Assembly (NCBI GenBank): GCA_017396925.1
Contig: JAFQKM010000057.1
Span: 1 to 8,822, forward strand
Direction: 5' to 3'
Origin: Clostridia bacterium
GTDB lineage: Bacteria; Bacillota; Clostridia; Oscillospirales; Butyricicoccaceae
Length of the DNA: 8,822 bases
The translations under genes and the position numbers were made by a program. Below the pieces are notes generated by a model. The model was not told the origin of the DNA. It worked only from the letters and a program-made list of their open reading frames with translations, and ran no database searches. Positions 1-6,869 of this stretch are shown here, piece after piece; the stretch's first letter is position 1; each line of letters starts with the position of its first letter.

Positions 1-256
1 CATCGGCAGCGCCGACGATGGTGCATTGCTCGATGGTATCCCAAAGGGCAAGGCCACTCTCTAAAATGAGTGCCTTCTTGTCTTCAATGGTCTGCGGCGC
101 TTCCCTGCCGGTCAGCCTGGCCATCAGCGGCCAGAATCGGTTCTGCTTATGGCCGTAGTAAAAGCCCATTTCGAAAGATTTGGGCGACGGCCATGTGCCG
201 AGGATCAGGGCGCGGCTCTCTTTGGAATAAATGGGATCAAATCCTTTTGTATGCAT
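1..256 (-). CDS. Uracil/hypoxanthine-DNA glycosylase, family-6 (HDG)-like, 5' part only
   Basis: Translating the minus strand from the ATG at 256-254 gives 85 codons that run off the left edge, so only the N-terminal half is present. The protein begins MHTKGFDPIYSKESRALILG. It carries GTWPSPKS at residues 20-27 and YYGHKQNRFWP at 33-43. This pairing, LG(S/T)xPSxxS followed by YYxHxxNxFW, is typical of the family-6 branch of the uracil-DNA glycosylase superfamily, usually annotated DNA-deoxyinosine glycosylase. Such enzymes remove deaminated bases (hypoxanthine, uracil) to start base-excision repair in the cytoplasm. Asn39 in NRFW is at the place where the family has a functionally important Asn. 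I see no convincing SD sequence: the 15 bases upstream are AT-rich. An in-frame TTG at 271-269 is an alternative start, but homologues begin close to the chosen ATG. The gene lies 119 bp beyond the hut operon terminator and is probably independent. I found no clear promoter for it. Confidence 0.75.
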   Translation of the reverse strand, partial: MHTKGFDPIYSKESRALILGTWPSPKSFEMGFYYGHKQNRFWPLMARLTGREAPQTIEDKKALILESGLALWDTIEQCTIVGAAD

Positions 257-290
257 AATAAAGAAAATCAAACAATAAATCTACGCATCC

Positions 291-334
291 ACCGCTAAAG
301 CGGTCCCCCTTCCCTATGCAAGGGAAGGCTTTTT
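291..334 (+). repeat. Two-hairpin intergenic element with T-tract (likely dispersed repeat / plus-strand terminator)
   Basis: Two adjacent inverted repeats are visible. ACCGC (291-295) pairs with GCGGT (300-304) across a 4-nt loop. CCTTCCCT (308-315) pairs perfectly with AGGGAAGG (321-328) across a 5-nt loop and is followed on the plus strand by CTTTTT (329-334). The second hairpin plus T-tract has the form of an intrinsic terminator for plus-strand transcription, but no plus-strand gene exists in the window for it to end. That orientation, and the modular layout of short hairpin, C-rich linker, longer hairpin and T-run, resembles dispersed intergenic repeats common in gut Oscillospirales. 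Only one copy is present, so calling it a repeat is inference. Confidence 0.5.
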
Positions 335-338
335 AAAG

Positions 339-365
339 AAAGGCCGCCCGAAATGGGCGGCCTTT
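339..365 (-). terminator. Rho-independent terminator of the hut operon
   Basis: A perfect 11-bp stem is formed by AAAGGCCGCCC (339-349) and GGGCGGCCTTT (355-365), with a 5-nt loop. On the minus strand the stem ends in TTT and is followed by CTTTAAAAAG, giving an interrupted U-rich tail. It starts 10 nt after the fchA stop codon, as expected for the end of this operon. The A/T base of the stem may also give some activity in the other direction. Confidence 0.85.
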
Positions 366-375
366 GAACTGCATT

Positions 376-1008
376 TTACTGGCAGATGATCTTTTCGATC
401 TCGCCGTAGATCTCACCGGCGATCTCTTCGGCTTCCTTGACAACAGCCAGGCCCTGTGTGCGGAACATCTCAGCCTTTTCGGTATCCTTAAGGCTGCCGA
501 TGTTGATCAGGACATTGAGCCATGCGCCCTTGACACAAGCCAACAGATCGAGGGCAGCAACACCCAGATCGGAAGCTGCGTTGGTGTTGAAACCGTTCAG
601 CAGCTTCTTGGCATTGCGCAGTGCATCCAGCGCCAGTGTCATGGTCTCGAAGGGAACCTCGGTCGAGACCAGTGTGCCGTGCTGAATAGCAGCCGAGCGG
701 GCCTTCTTGTCTTCGTCGGTTTCCTTGGGCATCTTGAATGCAGCGGAAACCAGATTGAAAGCGTCGGTATCCTTGTCGATCTGGGCCTTGAGAGCCTCGA
801 CCAGAGGTGTACCGTTGTCGCGGATCTCGACACAGGCGTCGTTGAACTCGGCATACTTCTTCTTGCCGATGGTCAGGCCGGCAACCATGGTGGCCAGGCC
901 GGCGCCCTGTGCGCCGCAGAGGGCCGATGCACTGCCGCCGCCGGGGGCGGGAGCATCGGATGCGACGGTGTCGATATATGTGTTAACTGTCATCTCTACA
1001 AGCTTCAT
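376..1008 (-). CDS. fchA: Formimidoyltetrahydrofolate cyclodeaminase (stand-alone)
   Basis: This 210-aa protein matches the cyclodeaminase family (the C-terminal domain of mammalian FTCD). It converts 5-formimino-THF to 5,10-methenyl-THF and ammonia, the last step of the THF-dependent histidine route, in the cytoplasm. The diagnostic segment is APGGGSASAL at residues 21-30, followed by a glycine/alanine-rich stretch and TIGKKKY (46-52). The remainder is predicted to be mostly helical, as the family requires. The ATG at 1008-1006 overlaps the hutI TGA (1007-1005) in an ATGA arrangement, indicating translational coupling. A weak GAGG lies about 10 nt upstream. An internal ATG (residue 6) is possible, but the family normally starts with the MKLVEMTV-type N-terminus seen here. 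It is the last gene of the operon. Its full length and intact motif suggest it is functional. It supplies C1 units to the folate pool. Confidence 0.9.
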   Translation of the reverse strand: MKLVEMTVNTYIDTVASDAPAPGGGSASALCGAQGAGLATMVAGLTIGKKKYAEFNDACVEIRDNGTPLVEALKAQIDKDTDAFNLVSAAFKMPKETDEDKKARSAAIQHGTLVSTEVPFETMTLALDALRNAKKLLNGFNTNAASDLGVAALDLLACVKGAWLNVLINIGSLKDTEKAEMFRTQGLAVVKEAEEIAGEIYGEIEKIICQ

Positions 1009-2240
1009 GCTTTTACGACCTCACCATTCTTAATAACTGTCTTGGCCAGATTGCTGCCAAAACGATAGACCAGCATTTCCATGTCGGGTGCGTCCCAGAT
1101 AACGATATCGGCCTGCTTGCCCTCTTCGAGGGTACCGATCTTGTCTTCCATGCCAACCGAGCAGGCGGCATTGATGGTAACGGCAGACAGGACCTCTTCG
1201 GGTGTCATACGATACTTGATATAACCCATGCTCATGGCCAGCTGCAGGTTAAGCGAGGGGCAGGAGCCGGGGTTGAAGTCGGACGCGATGGCGACGGGAA
1301 TACCCAGCTCGATCATGCGGCGAGCGGGTGCAAAGGTCTTGTTGAGATAGAAGGATGTTGCAGGCAGCAGGTCGGCAATAACGCCGCCCTTGGCCATGGC
1401 AGCCATACCGGTTTCGCCTGTGGCGATCAGATGCTCGGCCGAAACGGCTTCGACCTCGCCCGACAGAGATGCGCCGCCGATCTCTTCGATCTCGTCGGCA
1501 TGGATGCGTGCACGCAGACCCAGCTTCTGGCCGGCCTGCAGCATCTTGCGGCTCTGGGGTACGTCGAAGACGCTGTCTTCACAGAAGACGTCGACAAAGT
1601 CGGCCAGCTTTTCTTCGGCGATAACGGGCAGGAGTTCATCACAGAGCATGTCGATATATTCATCGGCCTTGCCCTTGTATTCCTCGGGAATGGCATGGGC
1701 GCCAAGGAAGGTGGAGACGATGTCGATCTTGTGTGCCTCGTTCAGGCGCTTGTTGACACGGAGCTGCTTGAGCTCGTTCTCCTTATCCAGGCCGTAGCCG
1801 CTCTTGGATTCGACAGTGGTGACGCCCAGGTCGAGCATTTCGTTGAGGAAGCCCATAGACTTCTCGAACAGCTCGTCTTCTGTGGCAGCACGTGTCTTGC
1901 CAACGGTATCCAGAATGCCGCCGCCGGCACGCAGGATATCCAGATAGCCTGCACCGCGTAGCTTGAGGGGGATCTCGCCCTGGCGGTAGCCGCCGAAGAC
2001 CATGTGTGTATGGCAGTCGATCAGGCCGGGTGTGACCAGCTTGCCCTGCGCGTCGATGACCTGATCGGCCTTGTCGGCGCCTTCGGGCAGTTTGCCGTCA
2101 CAGGTGATGGCCTTGATGACGCCGCCCTCGATGAGGAGGGCGGCATTGTTCAGCTTTACATTCTCACCCTGCTTTTCGCCGCCGTGCTTGAAAGAGCCGA
2201 CGGGTGTCTGCAGAGTGCCGATATTTTTAATCAGCAGCAT
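1005..2240 (-). CDS. hutI: Imidazolonepropionase
   Basis: This 411-aa amidohydrolase hydrolyses 4-imidazolone-5-propanoate to N-formimino-L-glutamate, the third step of histidine degradation. The metal site is visible: the DCHTH motif has His77 and His79, IHADE has His247 and Glu250, AEH ends in His270, and ASDFNPG has Asp321. The segment FGGYRQGE directly after HTH and the PATSFYLN stretch (293-300) are typical of HutI substrate-binding regions and separate it from other amidohydrolases. The length agrees with the usual 400-420 aa. The start ATG at 2240 has AGGTGA 6 nt upstream. The gene follows ftcD after 31 nt and overlaps fchA by 4 nt. Its place between ftcD and fchA separates the two halves of the formimino-transfer system, although its product is the substrate of FtcD. 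Confidence 0.95.
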   Translation of the reverse strand: MLLIKNIGTLQTPVGSFKHGGEKQGENVKLNNAALLIEGGVIKAITCDGKLPEGADKADQVIDAQGKLVTPGLIDCHTHMVFGGYRQGEIPLKLRGAGYLDILRAGGGILDTVGKTRAATEDELFEKSMGFLNEMLDLGVTTVESKSGYGLDKENELKQLRVNKRLNEAHKIDIVSTFLGAHAIPEEYKGKADEYIDMLCDELLPVIAEEKLADFVDVFCEDSVFDVPQSRKMLQAGQKLGLRARIHADEIEEIGGASLSGEVEAVSAEHLIATGETGMAAMAKGGVIADLLPATSFYLNKTFAPARRMIELGIPVAIASDFNPGSCPSLNLQLAMSMGYIKYRMTPEEVLSAVTINAACSVGMEDKIGTLEEGKQADIVIWDAPDMEMLVYRFGSNLAKTVIKNGEVVKA

Positions 2241-2271
2241 AGCTTCACCTATTGAAAGTTCTGAGTTGGAA

Positions 2272-3168
2272 TTAGAGCATGTAGTTCTCGAGAACCTGCT
2301 TGTTCTTGTCGAAGTTCTCGATCTGCAGATAGTACTCAGCCGAGTCGATCAGAGCGTTCATGGGTGTCAGGCCGATGATCTCTGTGCCGACAACGGTGAC
2401 GCCCCCGCGCTTAGCCTCGGCCTTGACCAGCTCGAGGACTCTGTACAGAGGAGTCTTGTTGAAGTTTGTCATATTGATGGAGACCTGTGCAATGTTGCGG
2501 TCTTCCAGCATAACGCCCAGAGCCTTGACGCAGTCAAAGCCACCGCTGGAGCGGCGGATGATCTTGGCGATTGCCGAAGCAATGTTCAGGTCGGGTGTGT
2601 TCAGGTTGATGTTGAAGGCAACCAGAGGCATTCTGCAGCCGACAGCGACAACACCGGCTGTGGGATGGATGGTTCTGCCGCCGAAATCGGGCTCCCATTC
2701 GGGCTCCAGGACCTTCTCGGCCATGCCTTCGAACTGGCCCTTACGGATCTTGGCCAGGTTGACTCTGTTGGGAGCCGAAGCCGAATCCTCATAGAGGAAT
2801 ACGGGCATCTTGGCTTCGTTCCAGACGCGCTCGGCAACGACCTTGGACAGCTCGACGCACTCTTCCTTTGTGATCTCCTTGATGGGAACGAAGGGGATAA
2901 CGTCGACAGCACCCATTCTGGGATGCTCGCCTTCGTGCTTGGTCAGGTCGATCAGCTCGGCAGCCTTCTTGGCCAGAGCAACAGCGGCCTCCTGAACGCC
3001 CTCGGGGCTGCCCAGGAATGTGATAACTGTGCGGTTGTGGTTGGGGTCGGAGCTGTAGTCCAGCAGGGTGACGCCGGCTGTGGCGCGAACCTGGTCCAGA
3101 ACCGCTTCGATGATTTCTGTATTTCTGCCCTCAGAGATATTGGGGATGCATTCTACGATCTTTGCCAT
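2272..3168 (-). CDS. ftcD: Glutamate formimidoyltransferase (stand-alone formiminotransferase domain)
   Basis: This 298-aa protein corresponds to the formiminotransferase N- and C-subdomains of FTCD without the cyclodeaminase domain. It transfers the formimino group of N-formimino-L-glutamate to tetrahydrofolate and releases glutamate. The N-terminus VECIPNISEGRN (5-16) is the family signature. NRTVITFLG (45-53) and GEHPRMGAVDVIPFVPI (80-96) follow; His82 in this segment aligns with the catalytic His82 of mammalian FTCD. Later segments such as LVAFNINL and NIAQVSINMTNF also match the family. The start ATG lies one base after the hutU TAA, with GGAGG (3178-3182) 9 nt upstream inside the end of hutU, so translation is probably coupled. 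Its presence instead of hutG or hutF shows that this organism uses the folate branch rather than direct hydrolysis of formiminoglutamate. Confidence 0.94.
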   Translation of the reverse strand: MAKIVECIPNISEGRNTEIIEAVLDQVRATAGVTLLDYSSDPNHNRTVITFLGSPEGVQEAAVALAKKAAELIDLTKHEGEHPRMGAVDVIPFVPIKEITKEECVELSKVVAERVWNEAKMPVFLYEDSASAPNRVNLAKIRKGQFEGMAEKVLEPEWEPDFGGRTIHPTAGVVAVGCRMPLVAFNINLNTPDLNIASAIAKIIRRSSGGFDCVKALGVMLEDRNIAQVSINMTNFNKTPLYRVLELVKAEAKRGGVTVVGTEIIGLTPMNALIDSAEYYLQIENFDKNKQVLENYML

Positions 3169-3169
3169 T

Positions 3170-5188
3170 TTATTTAGCCTCCACGAGTTTATTGATCAGT
3201 TCGTCGTTTGCAACATAAGGAATGGTGATGTGGCCGATGTCGCCATAGTTCTGGTTGTACAAAACCGAGGTCTCGATGGAAGCCTCGTTTCTTGCCCACG
3301 AACGTCTTGCAACGCCGCCCATAACGTCCCACATCATAGCCGACTTGATAACGTCGTCGATTCTGCGGCTGCCGTCCAGAACGAGGCCGAAGCCGCCGTT
3401 GATGGCCTTGCCGATGCCGACGCCGCCGCCGTTGTGCAGGGCGCACATGCTCATGCCGCGGGCAGCATTGCCTGCGAAGCACTGAACAGCCATATCAGCC
3501 ATAACATTGGAGCCGTCCTTGATGTTGGAGGTCTCACGGAAGGGAGAGTCTGTACCGGAAACGTCGTGGTGGTCACGGCCGATCATAACGGGGCCGATCT
3601 CGCCCTTGCGGACCATTTCGTTGAACTTGAGCGCGATGTCGCGGCGGCCTTCGGCATCCTGATAGAGGATACGGGCCTGTGTGCCGACGACCAGCTTGTT
3701 CTTCTCGGCGTCGCGGACCCAGACGTAATTGTCGCGATCCTGGAAGCGGCGCTCGGGGTTGATGCAGCTCATAGCTGCCATATCTGTGGCATGCAGATCC
3801 TCAGGCTTGCCGGACAGGCAGACCCAACGGAAGGGACCATAGCCATAGTCGAAGAGCATGGGACCCATGATATCTTCAACATAGGAGGGCCAGATGAAGC
3901 CGTCCTTCTCGTCGTAGCCGTTCTTGGAGATTTCCTTGACGCCCGAGTCGTAGATGGCCTTCATGAAGGAGTTGCCATAGTCGAAGAAGTAGGTGCCCTT
4001 GGCTGTCAGATTCTTGATAACGTTGAAGTGACGGTGCAGGGTCTCGTCGATGCGCTTGACGAACTGCTCTCTGTCGTCGTGCAGCATAGCTGTACGCTCT
4101 TCAAATGTCATGCCAACGGGGCAGTAGCCGCCGTTGTAGACGTTATGGCAGGATGTCTGGTCGGACAGCAGGTCGATGTGGAAGTTGTGCTGATCGGCAT
4201 ACTCCAGCAGGTCGACGATGTTGCCGTGGTAAGCGATGGTGATCGATTCCTTCTTGTCCAGATATTCCTGTGCTGTTGCGAAAACATCGGCCAGATCGGT
4301 CTTGACAACGTCTACCCAGCCCTGGCTGTGACGTGTCTCGATACGGGACATATCGACTTCGGCGAAGATACCGACAGCGTTGGCGATGTTGGCAGCCTTG
4401 GGCTGAGCACCGGACATGCCGCCCAGACCGGAGGATACGAAGGTGTGGCCGCGCAGGTCGCCCATGGGATCAACACCCAGGTACTTACGACCGGCGTTCA
4501 GAATGGTATTGAATGTACCGTGGACGATGCCCTGAGGACCGATGTACATCCAGCCGCCGGCGGTCATCTGACCGTAGTTGGCGACGCCCATCTCCTCAGC
4601 GATCTCCCAGTCTTCCAGATTGTCGAACATACCGACCATCAGGGCGTTGGTGATGATAACTCTGGGGGATTCGGGTCTGGAGGGGAACAGGCCGAGGGGG
4701 TGGCCCGACTCGACGACCAGTGTCTGATCGCAGGTCAGCTCTTCCAGATACTTCATGATCAGGCGATACTGCAGCCAGTTCTGGCAGACCTGGCCGGTCT
4801 CACCGTAGGTGGTCAGCTCGTAGGGATAGAGGGCAACGTCAAAGTCCAGGTTATTGTCGATCATGACCTGGATAGCCTTGCCTTCTGTGCACTTACCCTT
4901 ATACTCGTCGATGCTCTTGCCGTGGATGCGGCCGGCAGGACGGTAACGGTAGGCATAAACACGGCCGCGTGTCTTCAGCTCTTCGAGGAACTCGGGAGCC
5001 AGAGTCTCATGCAGCTCTTCGGGAACGTAACGGAGCGCGTTCTTCAGCGCGATCTTTGTCTGCTCGGGTGTCAGGCGGAAGCCACGGTCGGGTGCACGGC
5101 GGATACCCTCGACGAACTCGGGATATGCGGGCAGCTCGGCATCCAGCTTGATGGTCATAGCCTGGCCAATTTCTTTGTTGGACAACAT
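3170..5188 (-). CDS. hutU: Urocanate hydratase, long UROC1-like form
   Basis: This 672-aa protein hydrates urocanate to 4-imidazolone-5-propanoate using tightly bound NAD+. Landmarks in order are NYGQMTAGGWMYIG (204-217), the NAD-binding stretch SGLGGMSGAQPKAA (253-266), DQTSCHNVYNGGY (343-355), YGPFRW (450-455), IGRDHHDVSGTDSP (536-549) and ALHNGGGVGIG (583-593). The classical bacterial enzyme is about 550-560 aa. This one is over 100 aa longer and carries the RDHHDVSGTDSPFRETSN and INGGFGLVLDG variants that I associate with the animal UROC1 clade and its bacterial relatives. At residue 508, in ARILY, it has Leu where, by my alignment from memory, the Pseudomonas putida enzyme has its essential Cys410. 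The start ATG at 5188 has AGGAG about 11 nt upstream. The gene is separated from hutH by 121 nt containing a hairpin, and from ftcD by 1 nt. The protein appears intact. Confidence 0.94.
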   Translation of the reverse strand: MLSNKEIGQAMTIKLDAELPAYPEFVEGIRRAPDRGFRLTPEQTKIALKNALRYVPEELHETLAPEFLEELKTRGRVYAYRYRPAGRIHGKSIDEYKGKCTEGKAIQVMIDNNLDFDVALYPYELTTYGETGQVCQNWLQYRLIMKYLEELTCDQTLVVESGHPLGLFPSRPESPRVIITNALMVGMFDNLEDWEIAEEMGVANYGQMTAGGWMYIGPQGIVHGTFNTILNAGRKYLGVDPMGDLRGHTFVSSGLGGMSGAQPKAANIANAVGIFAEVDMSRIETRHSQGWVDVVKTDLADVFATAQEYLDKKESITIAYHGNIVDLLEYADQHNFHIDLLSDQTSCHNVYNGGYCPVGMTFEERTAMLHDDREQFVKRIDETLHRHFNVIKNLTAKGTYFFDYGNSFMKAIYDSGVKEISKNGYDEKDGFIWPSYVEDIMGPMLFDYGYGPFRWVCLSGKPEDLHATDMAAMSCINPERRFQDRDNYVWVRDAEKNKLVVGTQARILYQDAEGRRDIALKFNEMVRKGEIGPVMIGRDHHDVSGTDSPFRETSNIKDGSNVMADMAVQCFAGNAARGMSMCALHNGGGVGIGKAINGGFGLVLDGSRRIDDVIKSAMMWDVMGGVARRSWARNEASIETSVLYNQNYGDIGHITIPYVANDELINKLVEAK
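3178..3182 (-). promoter_or_regulatory. SD sequence of ftcD inside the end of hutU
   Basis: GGAGG on the minus strand lies 9 nt before the ftcD ATG and overlaps the last codons of hutU. Since the hutU stop and the ftcD start are one base apart, ribosomes finishing hutU would clear and reach this site, which suggests translational coupling. Confidence 0.75.
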
Positions 5189-5245
5189 TTTGCTACACTC
5201 TCCTGTTTTTTATTTTTAAATAATTGCTTTTCTATTTCAGGCACA

Positions 5246-5272
5246 GCCCGCACAGGGTCTCCCCTGCCGGGC
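5246..5272 (-). other. GC-rich stem-loop in the hutH-hutU intercistronic region
   Basis: GCCCG (5246-5250) pairs with CGGGC (5268-5272), and CAGGG (5253-5257) pairs with CCCTG (5262-5266). The helix therefore has 10 bp with a small 2x1 internal loop and a 4-nt loop, which reads GAGA on the minus (transcript) strand. CAC/GTG further out could extend it. No U-run follows directly, so it does not look like a full intrinsic terminator. It sits about 40 nt after the hutH stop and nearly 60 nt before the hutU start. Possible roles are RNA processing or stabilisation, or partial attenuation that sets the hutH:hutU ratio. The role is inference; the base pairing is seen. Confidence 0.55.
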
Positions 5273-5309
5273 CGGCCGTGAATACCAATAAAGGAAAATC
5301 GAAAACGAC

Positions 5310-6833
5310 TTATCTCAGCTCGCCGCAGACAGCCTCGGCAGCAGCGGTGATCTCGTGATTGACGATCATCTGCTCGCAGGCAGCCATACGGGTGTACATG
5401 ACAACGTCCTCGTCGATGGGAGCGACGGTCTTGCGGATATGATCGTAGACAGCCTTGGTTGCGGGAGACAGCTTGTCCTCGCCGCGCAGCCACAGAGCCT
5501 GTGCAGCTGTGAACAGCTCGATGCCCAGAACCTTACGGCTGTTGTCGATGATCATGGCAGCCTTACGGGCAGCGGTTGTACCCATGGAAACATGGTCTTC
5601 CTGGTTGGCCGAAGAGGGGATCGAGTCGACCGAAGCGGGATGTGCATAGACCTTGTTTTCGGAAACCATGGAAGCAGCCGAATACTGTGCGATCATGAAG
5701 CCGGAATGGACGCCGCCGTGCTTGGTCAGGAATGCGGGCAGGCCGTTGGACAGAGCGGGGTTGACCATGCGCTCGATACGGCGCTCGGAAACGTTGGCAT
5801 ACTCCGACAGAGCAATACCCAGGAAGTCCATAGCCAGAGCGACGGGCTGGCCGTGGAAGTTGCCGCCGGAAATGGCCTCGTCGTCATCGGGGAAGATGAT
5901 GGGGTTGTCGGTTACAGCGTTGATCTCGCGGGAAATGACACCGTAGACATAGTCGATGGCGTCGCGGCTTGCACCGTGGATCTGGGGTGTGCAGCGGATG
6001 GCGTAAGCGTCCTGAACCTTATCGGGGTTGAGGTCGTGTGCCAGCTGGCTGCCTTCCAGGATCTGCAGCAGGTTGGCTGCGGTATCCTTCTGGCCCTTGT
6101 GGCCGCGGACGTCGTGCAGCTTATGGTCGAAAGCCTTCTTAATGCCCAGCTGCGCCTCGGCGGTCATAGCTGCGGCGATATCGGCTGTCTTTCTCAGGTC
6201 GAGGGCATCCCACATGACGTTGCAGGCAACAGCGGTCATGATCTGTGTGCCGTTGATCAGTGCCAGGCCTTCCTTTGCAGCCAGCTCGATGGTGGGGATA
6301 CCGGCCTTTTCCATGGCCTCCTTACCGCTCATGCGAACGCCCTGATATTCGGCTTCGCCTTCGCCCAGCATAACCAGGACGATGTGGGACAGAGGAGCCA
6401 GGTCGCCGCTGGCGCCCAGAGAGCCCTTCTCGGGAATGATGGGATGAACGCCTGCATTCAGCATGTTCAGCATGGTCTCGATGGTGGAGAGACGGATGCC
6501 GGAGTTACCGCGGGACAGGGCGTTGCAGCGCAGCAGCATGGCTGCACGGACAACGTTGGTGGGCAGAGGATTGCCCATGCCGCAGGAATGGCTGATGATC
6601 AGGTTTCTCTGCAGGGCTGCTGTTTCTTCAGTGGGGACATATACCTTGGAGAACTCACCGAAACCGGTGGTCAGACCGTAAACGATTGCCTTGTCGGCAA
6701 CCTTCTTTTCAACATATGCTCTGGCCTTGTTGACAAGCACCTTGGCTTCGGCTGTCAGCTCGACCTTTTCGCCGCCTCTGGCGACGGCCATGACCTGCTC
6801 GAGTGTCAGGTCTCTGCCATTGATCTGGATCAT
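5310..6833 (-). CDS. hutH: Histidine ammonia-lyase
   Basis: HutH removes ammonia from L-histidine without cofactor to give trans-urocanate, the entry step of the pathway. The protein is 507 aa, the family's usual length. GSLGASGDLAPL contains the Ala-Ser-Gly triad (141-143) that cyclises to the MIO electrophile. Other active-site segments are YGLTTGFG (Tyr52), SHSCGMG (His82), INGTQ (Asn195), GNFHGQP (324-330) and SSANQEDHVSMG (407-418). These positions nearly coincide with those of the Pseudomonas putida enzyme. The ATG at 6833 is chosen over an in-frame TTG at 6839: AGGAG (6843-6847) is 9 nt from the ATG but only 3 nt from the TTG. It is the first gene of the operon and has its own strong promoter. 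The residue pattern fits HAL; tyrosine or phenylalanine ammonia-lyase is unlikely given the hut neighbours. Confidence 0.96.
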   Translation of the reverse strand: MIQINGRDLTLEQVMAVARGGEKVELTAEAKVLVNKARAYVEKKVADKAIVYGLTTGFGEFSKVYVPTEETAALQRNLIISHSCGMGNPLPTNVVRAAMLLRCNALSRGNSGIRLSTIETMLNMLNAGVHPIIPEKGSLGASGDLAPLSHIVLVMLGEGEAEYQGVRMSGKEAMEKAGIPTIELAAKEGLALINGTQIMTAVACNVMWDALDLRKTADIAAAMTAEAQLGIKKAFDHKLHDVRGHKGQKDTAANLLQILEGSQLAHDLNPDKVQDAYAIRCTPQIHGASRDAIDYVYGVISREINAVTDNPIIFPDDDEAISGGNFHGQPVALAMDFLGIALSEYANVSERRIERMVNPALSNGLPAFLTKHGGVHSGFMIAQYSAASMVSENKVYAHPASVDSIPSSANQEDHVSMGTTAARKAAMIIDNSRKVLGIELFTAAQALWLRGEDKLSPATKAVYDHIRKTVAPIDEDVVMYTRMAACEQMIVNHEITAAAEAVCGELR

Positions 6834-6842
6834 TTTCAATTT

Positions 6843-6847
6843 CTCCT
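6843..6847 (-). promoter_or_regulatory. SD sequence that fixes the hutH start
   Basis: AGGAG on the minus strand is 9 nt before the ATG at 6833 and 3 nt before the in-frame TTG at 6839. Only the ATG has workable spacing, so the protein should begin MIQINGRDL rather than two residues earlier. Confidence 0.8.
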
Positions 6848-6869
6848 GTTCGAATCAAATGATAATGCA

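Noticed and set aside
70..258. A 62-codon plus-strand open frame at the left edge
   Set aside because: The minus strand here encodes a clear DNA glycosylase N-terminus with family motifs, so the plus-strand frame is incidental.
2071..3177. A 368-codon plus-strand open frame opposite ftcD and the hutI start
   Set aside because: It is a shadow of real minus-strand genes and has no recognisable motif or translation signals.
5210..5223. AT-only dyad (TTATTT, TT, AAATAA) upstream of hutU, considered as a promoter or operator
   Set aside because: It is six A/T pairs in an AT-rich SD-proximal region, with no matching -35 element at a suitable distance.
3068..5281. A 737-codon open frame on the plus strand opposite hutU and part of ftcD
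   Set aside because: It is antisense to genes with complete family motifs. Its translation is rich in Val/Asp/Gly/Leu without a recognisable domain, as expected from the reverse complement of GC-rich third-codon positions. It has no SD site or promoter.
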